From Solirubrobacteraceae bacterium (lineage in GTDB: Bacteria; Actinomycetota; Thermoleophilia; Solirubrobacterales; Solirubrobacteraceae): DNA of 27,792 nucleotides. The position numbers and the translations under genes were made by a program. Of the stretch, positions 8,378 through 15,806 are shown piece after piece. Each line of letters begins with the position of its first letter. Position 1 is the stretch's first letter. The notes under the pieces are model-generated. The model saw only the letters and a program-made list of their open reading frames with translations, had not been told where the DNA came from and did no database searches. The stretch lies in assembly GCA_030151725.1 (NCBI GenBank), contig JASLDD010000139.1, positions 1-27,792 of the forward strand. The letters are read 5' to 3'.

Positions 8378-9583
8378 CTAGCGGGTAGGCGCGGGAACGC
8401 TCGCGACATCCTGGATGACACGCGCCATCTCTCCCCGGAAGTGCTCAGGGGAGAAGTCGCGTGCGTGCGTGCGCAGGCGCCCGTCGGCGAAGGACAGCCC
8501 CTCGAAGCGCTCGATTGCTCCCACCAGCGAGGCAACGCTCTGCTCGGGGTAGAGCACTCCGGTCTCCCCATCGAGAACGGTCTCCAGGGCACCACCGACG
8601 CCGTAGGCGATGACCGGAACACCCGCCGCCTGGGCCTCGACGGGCACGATCCCGAAGTCCTCCTCGGCACAGAAGAGCAGCGCGCGGGCACCCGCCAGCA
8701 GGCCCGGGAGCTCGGAATCTGCGATGCGCCCGAGGAACTCCGTGTCGGGGCCGGCAAGCTCCTTGGCCGCGTCGAGCGCACGACCGTCGCCGGCGACCTT
8801 GAGCGCCACTCCCAGTTGCGCGCAGGCACGGACGGCCAAGTCGACGCGCTTGTAGGGCACAACGCGACCGAGCGTCAGGTAGTAGTCACTGGGGCTGCGC
8901 TGCACGGGCAGGAAGCGATCGACGTCAACGGTGGGATGCACCACCCGCGCCTCGCGACCGTAGATGCGCTGGATGCGATCGGCCACATACTGCGAGTTGG
9001 CGACGTAGACCGACGGCCGGCTCGCACCGGCGAGATCCTTTTTGCGCAGGTAGGAGAGCACGGCGGGCAGCAGCGCACGCGTGAGCAGCCCGATCTGCTC
9101 GCCCTCCAGGAACGCGGGATCCCAGGCATAGCGCATGGGGGTGTGGCAGTAGCAGACGTGCGGCACGCCGGACGGCGCCTTGACGTTCTTCGCGCAGGCG
9201 TGACTGCTCGAGATGACCAGATCGAATCCACTGAGGTCGAAGGATTCGAAAGCGGCGCTCATCAGGGGCAGCAGTTTTGGATAGAGGCTCTTGGCCCGCG
9301 GCACGCGGTTCAGCCAGGAGGCGTGCACGGGGCGCTCGAGGATCTCAGGGCCCCACGGCTCGGGGTCATAGACCGAGGTGAACAGCTCGGCATGGGGGAA
9401 CATCTCGATGAGCTCGAGCAGGACCTGCTCTGAGCCTCCCGGAAGGGTCAGCCAGTCGTGCGCGATGGCGACACGGGAGAAGCGGGCGCGCAGCCCCTCG
9501 ATCAGCTCCTGCAAAGGCGGCTCGTCTGCGGTCACGTTCATCTGCGCATGGTCGCAGGGGCGCAGGACCGTGCCATCGATCAT
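8378..9583 (-). CDS. GT4 glycosyltransferase, WbaZ-like (putative mannosyltransferase)
   Basis: The 401-residue product has the GT-B pattern: acceptor domain AIAHDWLTLPGGSEQV (39-54) and CYCHTPMRYAWD (144-155), the second typical of the WbaZ-like mannosyltransferase branch; donor domain LTLGRVVPYKRVDLAV (236-251) with Arg/Lys for the nucleotide phosphates, and EX7E as E308-DFGIVPV-E316. The predicted role is addition of a mannose-like sugar to the repeat unit. The start at 9583 is supported by an AAGG sequence 4 bases upstream; a second ATG at 9541 is possible and would remove 14 residues. Only 18 bp separate this start from the GTG of the divergent CpsB-like gene, so the promoters must overlap or lie inside the genes. 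Confidence 0.87.
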   Translation of the reverse strand: MIDGTVLRPCDHAQMNVTADEPPLQELIEGLRARFSRVAIAHDWLTLPGGSEQVLLELIEMFPHAELFTSVYDPEPWGPEILERPVHASWLNRVPRAKSLYPKLLPLMSAAFESFDLSGFDLVISSSHACAKNVKAPSGVPHVCYCHTPMRYAWDPAFLEGEQIGLLTRALLPAVLSYLRKKDLAGASRPSVYVANSQYVADRIQRIYGREARVVHPTVDVDRFLPVQRSPSDYYLTLGRVVPYKRVDLAVRACAQLGVALKVAGDGRALDAAKELAGPDTEFLGRIADSELPGLLAGARALLFCAEEDFGIVPVEAQAAGVPVIAYGVGGALETVLDGETGVLYPEQSVASLVGAIERFEGLSFADGRLRTHARDFSPEHFRGEMARVIQDVASVPAPTR

Positions 9584-9601
9584 CTAGCCTTGTGAGAGCC
9601 G

Positions 9602-10399
9602 GTGATCGATCTCCACAACCATGTCCTCCCGGGTTTCGACGATGGCCCTGGGACCGTCGCTTCGGCGATTGCCTTGGCGAGGGCCGCCGCGGCCGAGGGC
9701 ACGACGAGGCTGGTGGCCACCCCCCACGTCAACCGCCGCTATGGCGTGGACCCGTTGACGATCGAGGCAGCGGTGGTCGAGCTCCGCGAAGTGCTCGAGC
9801 AGGCGGATGTGGCGATCGAGCTGATCGTCGGGGCGGAGCTCTCGCTGCAGCGGCTGGACACGCTCGACGAGGCGCAGTTGCAGGCGGTGCTGCTTGGCGA
9901 GGGCAACGCGGTGCTGCTCGAGTGCCCCTTTGCGAGCCCTGCGAGCGCGCTCGAACCGGCGCTCGCCGAGCTCCAGGCGAAGGGTCTGCGGGTCGTGCTC
10001 GCCCATCCCGAGCGCTGTCCCGGCCTGCAATCGGAGCCCCGCCTCCTTTCGAGGCTGGTGGCTGCCGGCGCCTGGTGCTCGATCACCGCCGGTTCGCTCG
10101 CGGGAGACTTCGGACGGATACCACGAGAGTTCGCCATGGAGATGCTGCGCGAGAACCTCGTGCACAACATCGCCTCTGACGCTCATGACCACGACGGTCG
10201 TCCTCCAAGCCTGCGCCGCGGGCTGGCCGCGGCTAGTGCCGAGCTGCCCGGCTTCGAGCCGCTCGGGAGCTGGCTCGTGAACGATGGTGCCGCCGCGCTG
10301 CTCTGCGGTGATGAGCCTTCTTCGCGACCTTTGCTCGCGTCCTCACCGAAGCCGCAACAGCGCGGGTGGCGCTGGCGGCGTGCGCGGTCGAGAGCTTGA
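9602..10399 (+). CDS. cpsB: CpsB/CapC-type PHP-domain tyrosine phosphatase
   Basis: The product has 265 residues and PHP metal-site motifs in order: DLHNH (His4, His6), FDDGP (12-16), TPHV (His42), GAEL (Glu79), HPER (His135, Glu137) and SDAHD (Asp193, His195). That spacing matches the manganese-dependent CpsB/CapC/YwqE phosphatases, which dephosphorylate the BY-kinase of EPS and capsule systems. The likely partner here is the kinase at 4303-5865. The start is GTG at 9602 with GAGAG just upstream. The conserved fold appears complete near residue 240. The remaining Arg/Ser/Pro-rich tail lies inside a 167-bp overlap with the convergent glycosidase gene and is probably not conserved. Confidence 0.85.
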   Translation: MIDLHNHVLPGFDDGPGTVASAIALARAAAAEGTTRLVATPHVNRRYGVDPLTIEAAVVELREVLEQADVAIELIVGAELSLQRLDTLDEAQLQAVLLGEGNAVLLECPFASPASALEPALAELQAKGLRVVLAHPERCPGLQSEPRLLSRLVAAGAWCSITAGSLAGDFGRIPREFAMEMLRENLVHNIASDAHDHDGRPPSLRRGLAAASAELPGFEPLGSWLVNDGAAALLCGDEPSSRPLLASSPKPQQRGWRWRRARSRA

Positions 10400-11825
10400 C
10401 CGAAGCGGCAGGCACGGCCGGGTAGCGCTGCATCAGCGAGCGGACGGCTTCGGTGAATGCTCCCTTGGGGCTGCCGTTGCTCTGGAAGACACCGAAGTAG
10501 GGCTCGCGTTCGGTGTTTGCACCGGCGGGGGCCAGGTCGCTCACCTCGTACAGCATCAGGGCGGCGATCTTGGAGCCGTAGGTGGAGATGAATTCGGCGA
10601 CGTCGGAGTTCAGGTATTCAGCCGCCTGCGAGTAGGTCATGCAGGGGTTCCAGCCGTAGTTGTTGCTGAGGCAACTGCCGTTGTCGCTGGCGAACCCGAA
10701 CTCGGTCACATAGATGGGCAGTGTGGTGGGCGCCCCGTGTGCGCGGGTCCATTCGATCATGTGGTCGAACATGGGCTGCCAGTTGGGCTTGGGACCGTAG
10801 GCGTGGGCCGTCCAGCCGATGATGCGGCTGCCGAGGTCGGGCACCGCTTTGAACATGCCGTTGAGCCAGTTCTCCGAGCCGGTGCCGCCGTCATCGCCGA
10901 TCGCCAGCATGCCGACGCCCGTGTTGCCGGCGGGGCCGTCGATGGCGATCTGCGCGGCCTTCAGAGCCAGTGCGTAGGATTCGGCGCGCGGGATGTAGCT
11001 CGAGCAGTTCCACGAGCAGCCGTTGAACTGGTAGGACTGGTTGGTCTCGTTGCCGAACTCGATCTGCTGAACCGCCAGCTGCCCATCCGAGCGGTTGGCC
11101 CAGAAGGTGCCGCCCGGTCCAAAGGCGTGTGCCCAGGTCGCGAGGTGCTGCGCTTCGGCGGCAGACGGCGTGCGGCTGGCGAAGCTCGCGAGTAGCAGCG
11201 CTTTCTCGCCATTGGCGGCCAGGGTCGCGATCGTGGATTCCATCTGCGAGACCGGCGTGGCGATTTCGAACTCGACGCGGATCAGTTTTGCCCCAACCAG
11301 CGCGGCGCGCGGCGCCTGGTTGATCGGGTCGGAGTTGGATGCGAGCCCGAACACGGTCCCCGTGTTGGAGATCACCGGCGTGGGAATCGTCGCTTCGCCT
11401 TCAACAGGTGTGGAGGCAGAGCCAGAGCCGGTCGATGAGCCTCCGCCTCCGGAGGCGGGGACTTCTGTGGTCGAGGAGCCGCTACGGCTTGTGCCGGTGC
11501 CGCTCGAGCCGGTCCCGGAGGAACCCGTCCCGCTGCCAACGCCGACGGGGTTCGAGGTGCTCCCGCCTTTGGAGCCGCCTTTGGAGCCGCCTTTGGGGGA
11601 GCGCGAGATGCAGTGGTTACGAACGCGTGCGGCGTGAGTGCGGGCCGTCAGGCACTTGCTCGAGTGAGCGGCTGCGCGGTGCGCCTTGGGCTTGGCGGCC
11701 TGAGCTTGGGTGGCAAGAAGAGCGAGGAGCAGCAGGGCGCAGGCGACAGCCGCCGTGATGAGGAGGTGGAGAGAGCTGCGGAGGGGGCGGCGTGAGACGG
11801 GGACCTGCGGAATGGCGTCGAGCAT
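10233..11825 (-). CDS. Secreted glycoside hydrolase, clan GH-A-like, with Gly/Ser linker
   Basis: This 530-residue protein has a Sec signal (basic residues 12-16, hydrophobic 21-37, likely cleavage near AQA at 41-43), a low-complexity region at about 78-140 with three KGGS units and Gly/Ser/Thr repeats, a TIM-barrel hydrolase at about 150-465, and a very basic Ala/Arg/His tail (495-530). The catalytic candidates are Asn259-Glu260 in IEFGNETNQ and Glu375 in IYVTEFGFAS. The basic tail could bind acidic polymer or the cell wall (inference). An AAGGAG ribosome-binding site lies 11 bases before the ATG at 11825, directly after the cyclic-di-GMP-I aptamer, so production should depend on cyclic di-GMP. 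The 3' end overlaps the CpsB-like gene by 167 bp. The substrate is unknown. Confidence 0.82.
   Translation of the reverse strand: MLDAIPQVPVSRRPLRSSLHLLITAAVACALLLLALLATQAQAAKPKAHRAAAHSSKCLTARTHAARVRNHCISRSPKGGSKGGSKGGSTSNPVGVGSGTGSSGTGSSGTGTSRSGSSTTEVPASGGGGSSTGSGSASTPVEGEATIPTPVISNTGTVFGLASNSDPINQAPRAALVGAKLIRVEFEIATPVSQMESTIATLAANGEKALLLASFASRTPSAAEAQHLATWAHAFGPGGTFWANRSDGQLAVQQIEFGNETNQSYQFNGCSWNCSSYIPRAESYALALKAAQIAIDGPAGNTGVGMLAIGDDGGTGSENWLNGMFKAVPDLGSRIIGWTAHAYGPKPNWQPMFDHMIEWTRAHGAPTTLPIYVTEFGFASDNGSCLSNNYGWNPCMTYSQAAEYLNSDVAEFISTYGSKIAALMLYEVSDLAPAGANTEREPYFGVFQSNGSPKGAFTEAVRSLMQRYPAVPAASVKLSTAHAASATRAVAASVRTRAKVAKKAHHRRAARRHHRSRASSRAARSRAARH
11563..11598. repeat. Three tandem 12-bp repeats encoding KGGS units
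   Basis: The unit CCGCCTTTGGAG on the plus strand occurs three times in a row (11563-11574, 11575-11586 and, with one change, 11587-11598). Read on the minus strand it encodes repeated Lys-Gly-Gly-Ser in the linker of the secreted glycosidase. The unit is a multiple of three, so a change in copy number would alter linker length without breaking the frame. Confidence 0.8.
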
Positions 11826-11842
11826 CTGTGATCGAGCTCCTT

Positions 11843-11910
11843 CGACGGCTGGGCGATCTCATGGAGACCCCTGGCTTTGCGACCCTGCCTCGCGACAGGT
11901 GTGCCTTTTC
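11843..11910 (-). promoter_or_regulatory. Cyclic-di-GMP-I (GEMM) riboswitch
   Basis: Reading the minus strand from 11910, the leader holds the hallmark GEMM-I elements in the right order and spacing: GGCACACC, a 6-bp hairpin CCTGTC/GGCAGG closed by the GNRA tetraloop GCGA, then GGGTCGCAAAGCC with the CGCAAAGCC ligand-pocket core, a second hairpin GGTCTC/GAGATC with a CAT loop, and a closing AGCCGTCG. Between the first hairpin and CGCAAAGCC the length matches the Vibrio Vc2 aptamer. The AAGGAG ribosome-binding site of the secreted glycosidase follows the last stem within a few bases. Control of translation initiation is therefore more likely than a downstream terminator. Whether ligand turns expression on or off cannot be read from the sequence. 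Confidence 0.88.
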
Positions 11911-12117
11911 GGGAGCGCACCAAAATGCGAACCCGCTTCTGACCTGCACTCTCTTCTTCGACGCCTCGACGACTAGCTTGAGATTGACCGACGCGTTTGG
12001 ACGGGGTTCGCGAAGTTCAACCCTTGGAAGTCCCCAAGTTCTGGCTGTGCGAACGCCGGCCTGGGGCAGGGGCGCTGCAACGATTCTTGCAAGAGGAGAC
12101 GGCTCGCCAGGGGCGTT
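11911..12117. other. Non-coding leader/promoter region of the riboswitch-controlled glycosidase
   Basis: With the aptamer, this is part of a gene-free stretch of just over 300 bp between the glycosidase start and the UspA stop. It must hold the promoter for the riboswitch transcript, but no clear -35/-10 pair was found. It contains several small inverted repeats, including the 10-bp palindrome TCTTGCAAGA at 12085-12094 and CTTGG/CCAAG arms near 12025-12040. Open frames here lack homology-like features. Confidence 0.4.
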
Positions 12118-12137
12118 GCCCGGCCCTTCGACCGGGC
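12118..12137 (-). terminator. Possible terminator hairpin after the UspA gene
   Basis: GCCCGG (12118-12123) and CCGGGC (12132-12137) form a perfect 6-bp GC-only stem with an 8-base loop immediately downstream of the UspA stop codon at 12138-12140. There is no U tract, as is common in high-GC actinobacteria, so terminator function is plausible but unproven. Confidence 0.45.
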
Positions 12138-12581
12138 TCAGGTGGTGCGGATGATTAGCACCGAGCAGGGAGCGTGGTGTGAGACCTTGTTGGGCACGGA
12201 GCCCAAGAGGAAGCGCTTGGCGCCTGTCATCCCCTTGTTGCCGACCACGATCAGGTCCGCCTCCTGCTCCTCGGCCACGTCCAGGATCGCATCGGCGGGA
12301 TCGCCTTGGCGCGGATAGACATCGACTGCGACTCCGGCCTCGCGAGCCACTGTGGCGGCCGCCTCGAGCGTGGTATCGACGTCCTCGCGGGGGTTGATCG
12401 CCCACTGCAGATCCTCGGGCGCGTCGCGTCGTTCCTCGCGCAACCTCTGTGCGGGCACTGGCTCATAGGCGCTGACAAGCTCGAGCTTCGCTCCGACGGC
12501 CTGAGCCAGGTCGACCGCCTGTCGAACTGCCTGAGTGGCGGTGTCGGACCCGTCGGTCCCTACGACGATCGACTTGAACAT
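12138..12581 (-). CDS. Universal stress protein, UspA family
   Basis: The product has 147 residues, the usual length of a single Usp domain. It opens FKSIVVGTDGS (2-12), with the Asp10 expected for adenine-nucleotide binding, and has the ATP-binding signature G114-x2-G117-x9-G127-Ser128 followed by the family-typical SHHAPCSVLII (134-144). ATP-binding Usp proteins are cytoplasmic stress and dormancy factors. The ATG at 12581 is supported by a GGGGGA stretch about 6 bases upstream and by the family N-terminus; a longer open frame to 12650 has no such support. A 28-codon membrane-peptide gene lies 81 bp upstream on the same strand and may share its transcript. It has no obvious tie to EPS synthesis. 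Confidence 0.92.
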   Translation of the reverse strand: MFKSIVVGTDGSDTATQAVRQAVDLAQAVGAKLELVSAYEPVPAQRLREERRDAPEDLQWAINPREDVDTTLEAAATVAREAGVAVDVYPRQGDPADAILDVAEEQEADLIVVGNKGMTGAKRFLLGSVPNKVSHHAPCSVLIIRTT

Positions 12582-12662
12582 GCGTCTATCCCCCTGGTTT
12601 GGTCGAGTTGGCCGACGCGCGGTCCACCGATCATATCCCGACGAGATCACGCCAGATCGTCA

Positions 12663-12749
12663 CTAAGCCAGCTTTGTGACCGCGACGATCATTCCGATGA
12701 GCACGAAGACCACAATCGCGACCTGCATCCAGATCCAGGTTGGGGACAT
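12663..12749 (-). CDS. Small single-span membrane protein (28 residues)
   Basis: An ATG at 12749 opens a 28-codon frame ending in TAG. The peptide starts MSPTWIWMQV, continues as an uninterrupted hydrophobic helix (AIVVFVLIGMIVAV) and ends TKLA, the layout of a bacterial small membrane protein with an aromatic interface and a Lys near the end. Most of its third codon positions are G or C. There is no strong Shine-Dalgarno sequence. It lies in the 245-bp gap between the UspA gene and the divergent glycosidase, on the UspA strand. No family is recognised, and function is unknown. Confidence 0.5.
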   Translation of the reverse strand: MSPTWIWMQVAIVVFVLIGMIVAVTKLA

Positions 12750-12826
12750 ACCCGTCGAAGCCTATCGCCGGCGGGCGCTCTTTCCCAGCGCTGGGGTGTG
12801 GCTGCCGGGCCATCTATGGTGTAGCG

Positions 12827-14149
12827 ATGCCTGACCGCCTTTGGAGGCCCGTTTCAGCGGGCCTAGCGCTCTTGTGCGTGCTGATGTGCATCGCTGCAAC
12901 CGGCCAGGCGAAGCCGCTTGCGCGAGCGTCGGCATCGGGCCTGCTCGGCGGCGTGAACATCGCGGGCCTGGAATACGGCAGCTCGCCAACGCAGGCCGAT
13001 AGCGACGTCAAGTGGGCCCACCGGCTGGGTGCCAAGATCGTGCGCATCGAAATCCCGTGGTCGGTCATGGAGCCGAGCGCGCCGGGGAAAATCGCTCCCG
13101 ACGCACTGGCGTTTACGGACCGCCTGATGGCCGACGCGAAGGCGGCCCACATAGGCGTGGTTGCAATGGTTGAGAGCACTCCGTGCTGGGCATCTTCGGC
13201 GCCGGCGAGCGTGTTGCGCAAATGCAGCATCAGCCAAGGCACCACGGCCAACTCATGGCCTCCCCTGCAGGCGTCTGACTACGCCGCATTCGTGGCATTC
13301 GTGAGTCAGCGCTACAGCACGAGCCTGGCGGCGGTTGAGATCTGGAACGAGCCCGATCAGGTCAACGAACACTACTTTGCGGGTCCTGAAAAGCCCCAGC
13401 GCTACGCTCAGATCCTGCGGGCGGCATACCCGGCGATCAAGGCCGTGGCCCCCAAAGTGCCGGTGCTGGGCGCCTCCCTGGTGGGCTCCAACGGAGTCTT
13501 CCTGAAGGCTCTGTATGCAGCAGGGATCAAGGGCTTCTACGACGGCCTGTCGGTGCACTTCTACAACCTGACGCTTGCCTCTCTGCGCTCGATCCATGAA
13601 GTCCAGCTGGCAAACGGCGACCACACGCCGCTGTGGCTGAACGAGTTCGGCTGGAGCAGCTGTCTGCCCCACCACAAGATCCAGCAGGAACAGGCATGCG
13701 TGACCAAGCAGATCCAGGCCACGAACCTCTCGGACATGATCCATGAGCTTGCGCGGTTCCGCTACGTGGCTGCAGCGGCGGTCTACAAGCTCAAGAGCAG
13801 CACGGGCGAAGAATTCGGCGTGATCAATGCCGACAACACGCGCAAGCCGTCCTTCAGCGCCCTTACCAAGGCGTTCGCCTCACCTGCGGGCGGCAGCACG
13901 GGCGCGGTGAAGCTGCGCCTGCGCAGGTCGGGCACGGCGGTGCTGGCGAGCGGGTCGGCTCCCCCGGGAGACTTCATGCGCCTTGAAGTGCTCACGGGCA
14001 CGACGCTTCGCTACCGCGTGTTCTTCGACCTCGATCGCTATGACCGCTTCTCACTGCGCCTGCCCTCGGTGTTGGGCACGAGCGGCCTGACGGTTCGCGT
14101 GTATCCGTGGTGGCAGGGCTCGGCCCGGGCCGCCAAGAGCAGCATCTGA
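12827..14149 (+). CDS. Secreted glycoside hydrolase, clan GH-A-like, with C-terminal beta domain
   Basis: The product has 440 residues. It begins with a Sec signal (basic residues 4-7, hydrophobic core 9-25, probable cleavage near GQA at 26-28), then a TIM-barrel hydrolase at about 38-345, and a C-terminal beta-rich domain of about 90 residues that may be carbohydrate-binding. Catalytic candidates are Asn174-Glu175 in EIWNEPDQ and Glu273 in LWLNEFGWSSC; WAHRLGAKIVRIEIPW (63-78) is the typical early barrel strand. This is the third exported hydrolase in the window. The segment around the second glutamate resembles that of the 7115-8347 enzyme (PLWL-x-E-x-GW-x-SC). The ATG at 12827 directly precedes the signal peptide; its ribosome-binding site is weak. 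The substrate is inferred, not shown, to be the local EPS. Confidence 0.82.
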   Translation: MPDRLWRPVSAGLALLCVLMCIAATGQAKPLARASASGLLGGVNIAGLEYGSSPTQADSDVKWAHRLGAKIVRIEIPWSVMEPSAPGKIAPDALAFTDRLMADAKAAHIGVVAMVESTPCWASSAPASVLRKCSISQGTTANSWPPLQASDYAAFVAFVSQRYSTSLAAVEIWNEPDQVNEHYFAGPEKPQRYAQILRAAYPAIKAVAPKVPVLGASLVGSNGVFLKALYAAGIKGFYDGLSVHFYNLTLASLRSIHEVQLANGDHTPLWLNEFGWSSCLPHHKIQQEQACVTKQIQATNLSDMIHELARFRYVAAAAVYKLKSSTGEEFGVINADNTRKPSFSALTKAFASPAGGSTGAVKLRLRRSGTAVLASGSAPPGDFMRLEVLTGTTLRYRVFFDLDRYDRFSLRLPSVLGTSGLTVRVYPWWQGSARAAKSSI

Positions 14150-14188
14150 GAGACCGCCGTAGTCGCAACCCCGCGGCGCCCTCCTAAA

Positions 14189-14205
14189 GCCGGCGCGGGT
14201 CCGGC
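14189..14205. terminator. Possible bidirectional terminator hairpin
   Basis: GCCGG (14189-14193) and CCGGC (14201-14205) flank a 7-base loop in the 69-bp gap between two convergent genes (glycosidase ending 14149 and phosphotransferase ending 14219). The stem is short and has no T tract, so support comes mainly from position. Confidence 0.3.
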
Positions 14206-14218
14206 GTGAGACTGACGC

Positions 14219-15754
14219 CTACTCGGCGTTGCGAAACAGCGCGACGAAGGTAAGCGCGAGTACCTTGAGGTCCAGGCTGAGCGACCAGTGGGCGATGTAG
14301 TAGTTGTCCCACTCGACGCGCTCTGCCAGGGAGGTCTGCCCGCGGAGCCCGTGCACCTGAGCCCAGCCGGTGATCCCGGACTTGACGCGGTGGCGGTCGC
14401 CGTAGCGGATGATGTCCTGCCTGAAGAGCTCCACGAACTCGGGGCGCTCGGGGCGGGGTCCGATGAGGCTCATGTCCCCGCGCAGGACGTTGAAGAGCTG
14501 CGGCAGCTCATCGAGGGAGGTGCCACGCAGGAAGCGACCGACGGTGGTGCGCCGGTCCGCGCCCTCGATGCCTCCGGGGGCGACATCGCCGGCCAGCAGG
14601 AAGTCCAGCGCGCCGGAGCTTCCGTCGGGGCGGCTTTCCTCGGGGGCAACGCGCATGGAGCGGAACTTGTAGAGGTCGAAGACCTTGCCGTCGCGCCCGA
14701 CCCTGCGCTGGGAGAAGAAGGCGGGGCCGGGCGAGCTCAGGCGCACGGCGATGGCCGCGGCGAGGATGATGGGCGAGAGCAGGATCAGCAGGATGACGGC
14801 GAACACGCGATCAAAGGCGTGCTTGACGGCGAACTGGAGGCCGTTGGGGTTGATGGTGGTAAAGGACAGCAGGGGTAGCCCGCCGACGGTGTCGTAGGCG
14901 ACGCGGTCGTTGATCATGTCGAACATGCGCGGCACCACTGAGACCTCGACGCCCAGCTCCTGGCAGCGCTGGATCAGGCGGCTCACGCGGGCATCGGCGA
15001 CGGAGGAGAAGGCGACGATCAGGTGCTTGACCTTGGTGCGCTCCACGGTCTGATCGAGATCCTCGACAGTGCCGAGCACGGGTACATCGCGGCCGCCGAC
15101 CTCGGCCACCGAGCGGGGATCCTCGTCGAGGAAGCCTATCGGCACGAGGCCATACTCAGGATGAGACTCGAGACGTCTCGCCACCTGCGCACCGACAACT
15201 CCGGCGCCCATGATCAGAACGGGCTTGCCCACCAGCCGGTTGGCCCGCGCCCAGCGCTGCGCCAGCGCCAGCCCTACACGTCCGAAGCTGACTCCCAGCA
15301 GCGCGAAGAACCAACCGCGCAGCCAATCGGTCTGGTTGGGGAGCTGGCTGTTGAGGAACATGCCCAAAACCGCCACGGCCATGGCCGCGACGGAGACGGC
15401 GCTCAGCACGGGGATTATCCCGTCGAGCACCAGTGCGCGCAGTCGCTTTTTATAGAGGCCGCGCAGGTAGAAGAGCAGCATCACCAGGAAGGGCAGGGCG
15501 AGCAGGGGAGCGCGCCCGGAGGACACGTGAAGCGTTGGGTGCACGCCCCCGAGGGCTACTACGACGGCCGCGCACAGGAGCAAGAAGTCGACGACCGGTC
15601 GCACGATCCCCCAGCCGGGACCCTCGAGCGCCCACTGCAGGCGCCCCGCGAATGCTCCGTGCCGGAGCGCTTTGGGGATGGGGGCGTCATGCGTGAGATC
15701 CCCGCGCAGTGGGAGGGTGGTGCTGGTCTGTTGGGTGAGTTGTGTGCGATCCAT
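14219..15754 (-). CDS. Polyprenyl sugar-1-phosphate transferase initiating EPS synthesis (WbaP/WcaJ family)
   Basis: This 511-residue membrane protein has four N-terminal membrane segments (about 52-70, 82-98, 112-134 and 145-165), a Rossmann-like CoA_binding_3 domain (LIMGAGVVGAQVARRLE, 180-196), one more membrane segment (316-337), and a catalytic bacterial sugar transferase domain. The last has the family blocks FFSQRRVGRDGKVFDLYKFRSM (346-367), TSLDELPQLFNVLRGDMSLIGPRPERPEF (412-440, with the Asp415-Glu416 pair) and SGITGWAQVHGLRG near the end. The family moves a sugar-1-phosphate, often glucose or galactose, from UDP to undecaprenyl phosphate, the committed step of EPS synthesis. Length and domain order are complete. 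The specific sugar is not deducible. It is the only initiating transferase in the window. Confidence 0.93.
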   Translation of the reverse strand: MDRTQLTQQTSTTLPLRGDLTHDAPIPKALRHGAFAGRLQWALEGPGWGIVRPVVDFLLLCAAVVVALGGVHPTLHVSSGRAPLLALPFLVMLLFYLRGLYKKRLRALVLDGIIPVLSAVSVAAMAVAVLGMFLNSQLPNQTDWLRGWFFALLGVSFGRVGLALAQRWARANRLVGKPVLIMGAGVVGAQVARRLESHPEYGLVPIGFLDEDPRSVAEVGGRDVPVLGTVEDLDQTVERTKVKHLIVAFSSVADARVSRLIQRCQELGVEVSVVPRMFDMINDRVAYDTVGGLPLLSFTTINPNGLQFAVKHAFDRVFAVILLILLSPIILAAAIAVRLSSPGPAFFSQRRVGRDGKVFDLYKFRSMRVAPEESRPDGSSGALDFLLAGDVAPGGIEGADRRTTVGRFLRGTSLDELPQLFNVLRGDMSLIGPRPERPEFVELFRQDIIRYGDRHRVKSGITGWAQVHGLRGQTSLAERVEWDNYYIAHWSLSLDLKVLALTFVALFRNAE

Positions 15755-15806
15755 GGTGCTCTTGCAAATGTCCTACTTGACTACTCGGGTCCTGCGGTGT
15801 GTCCCT

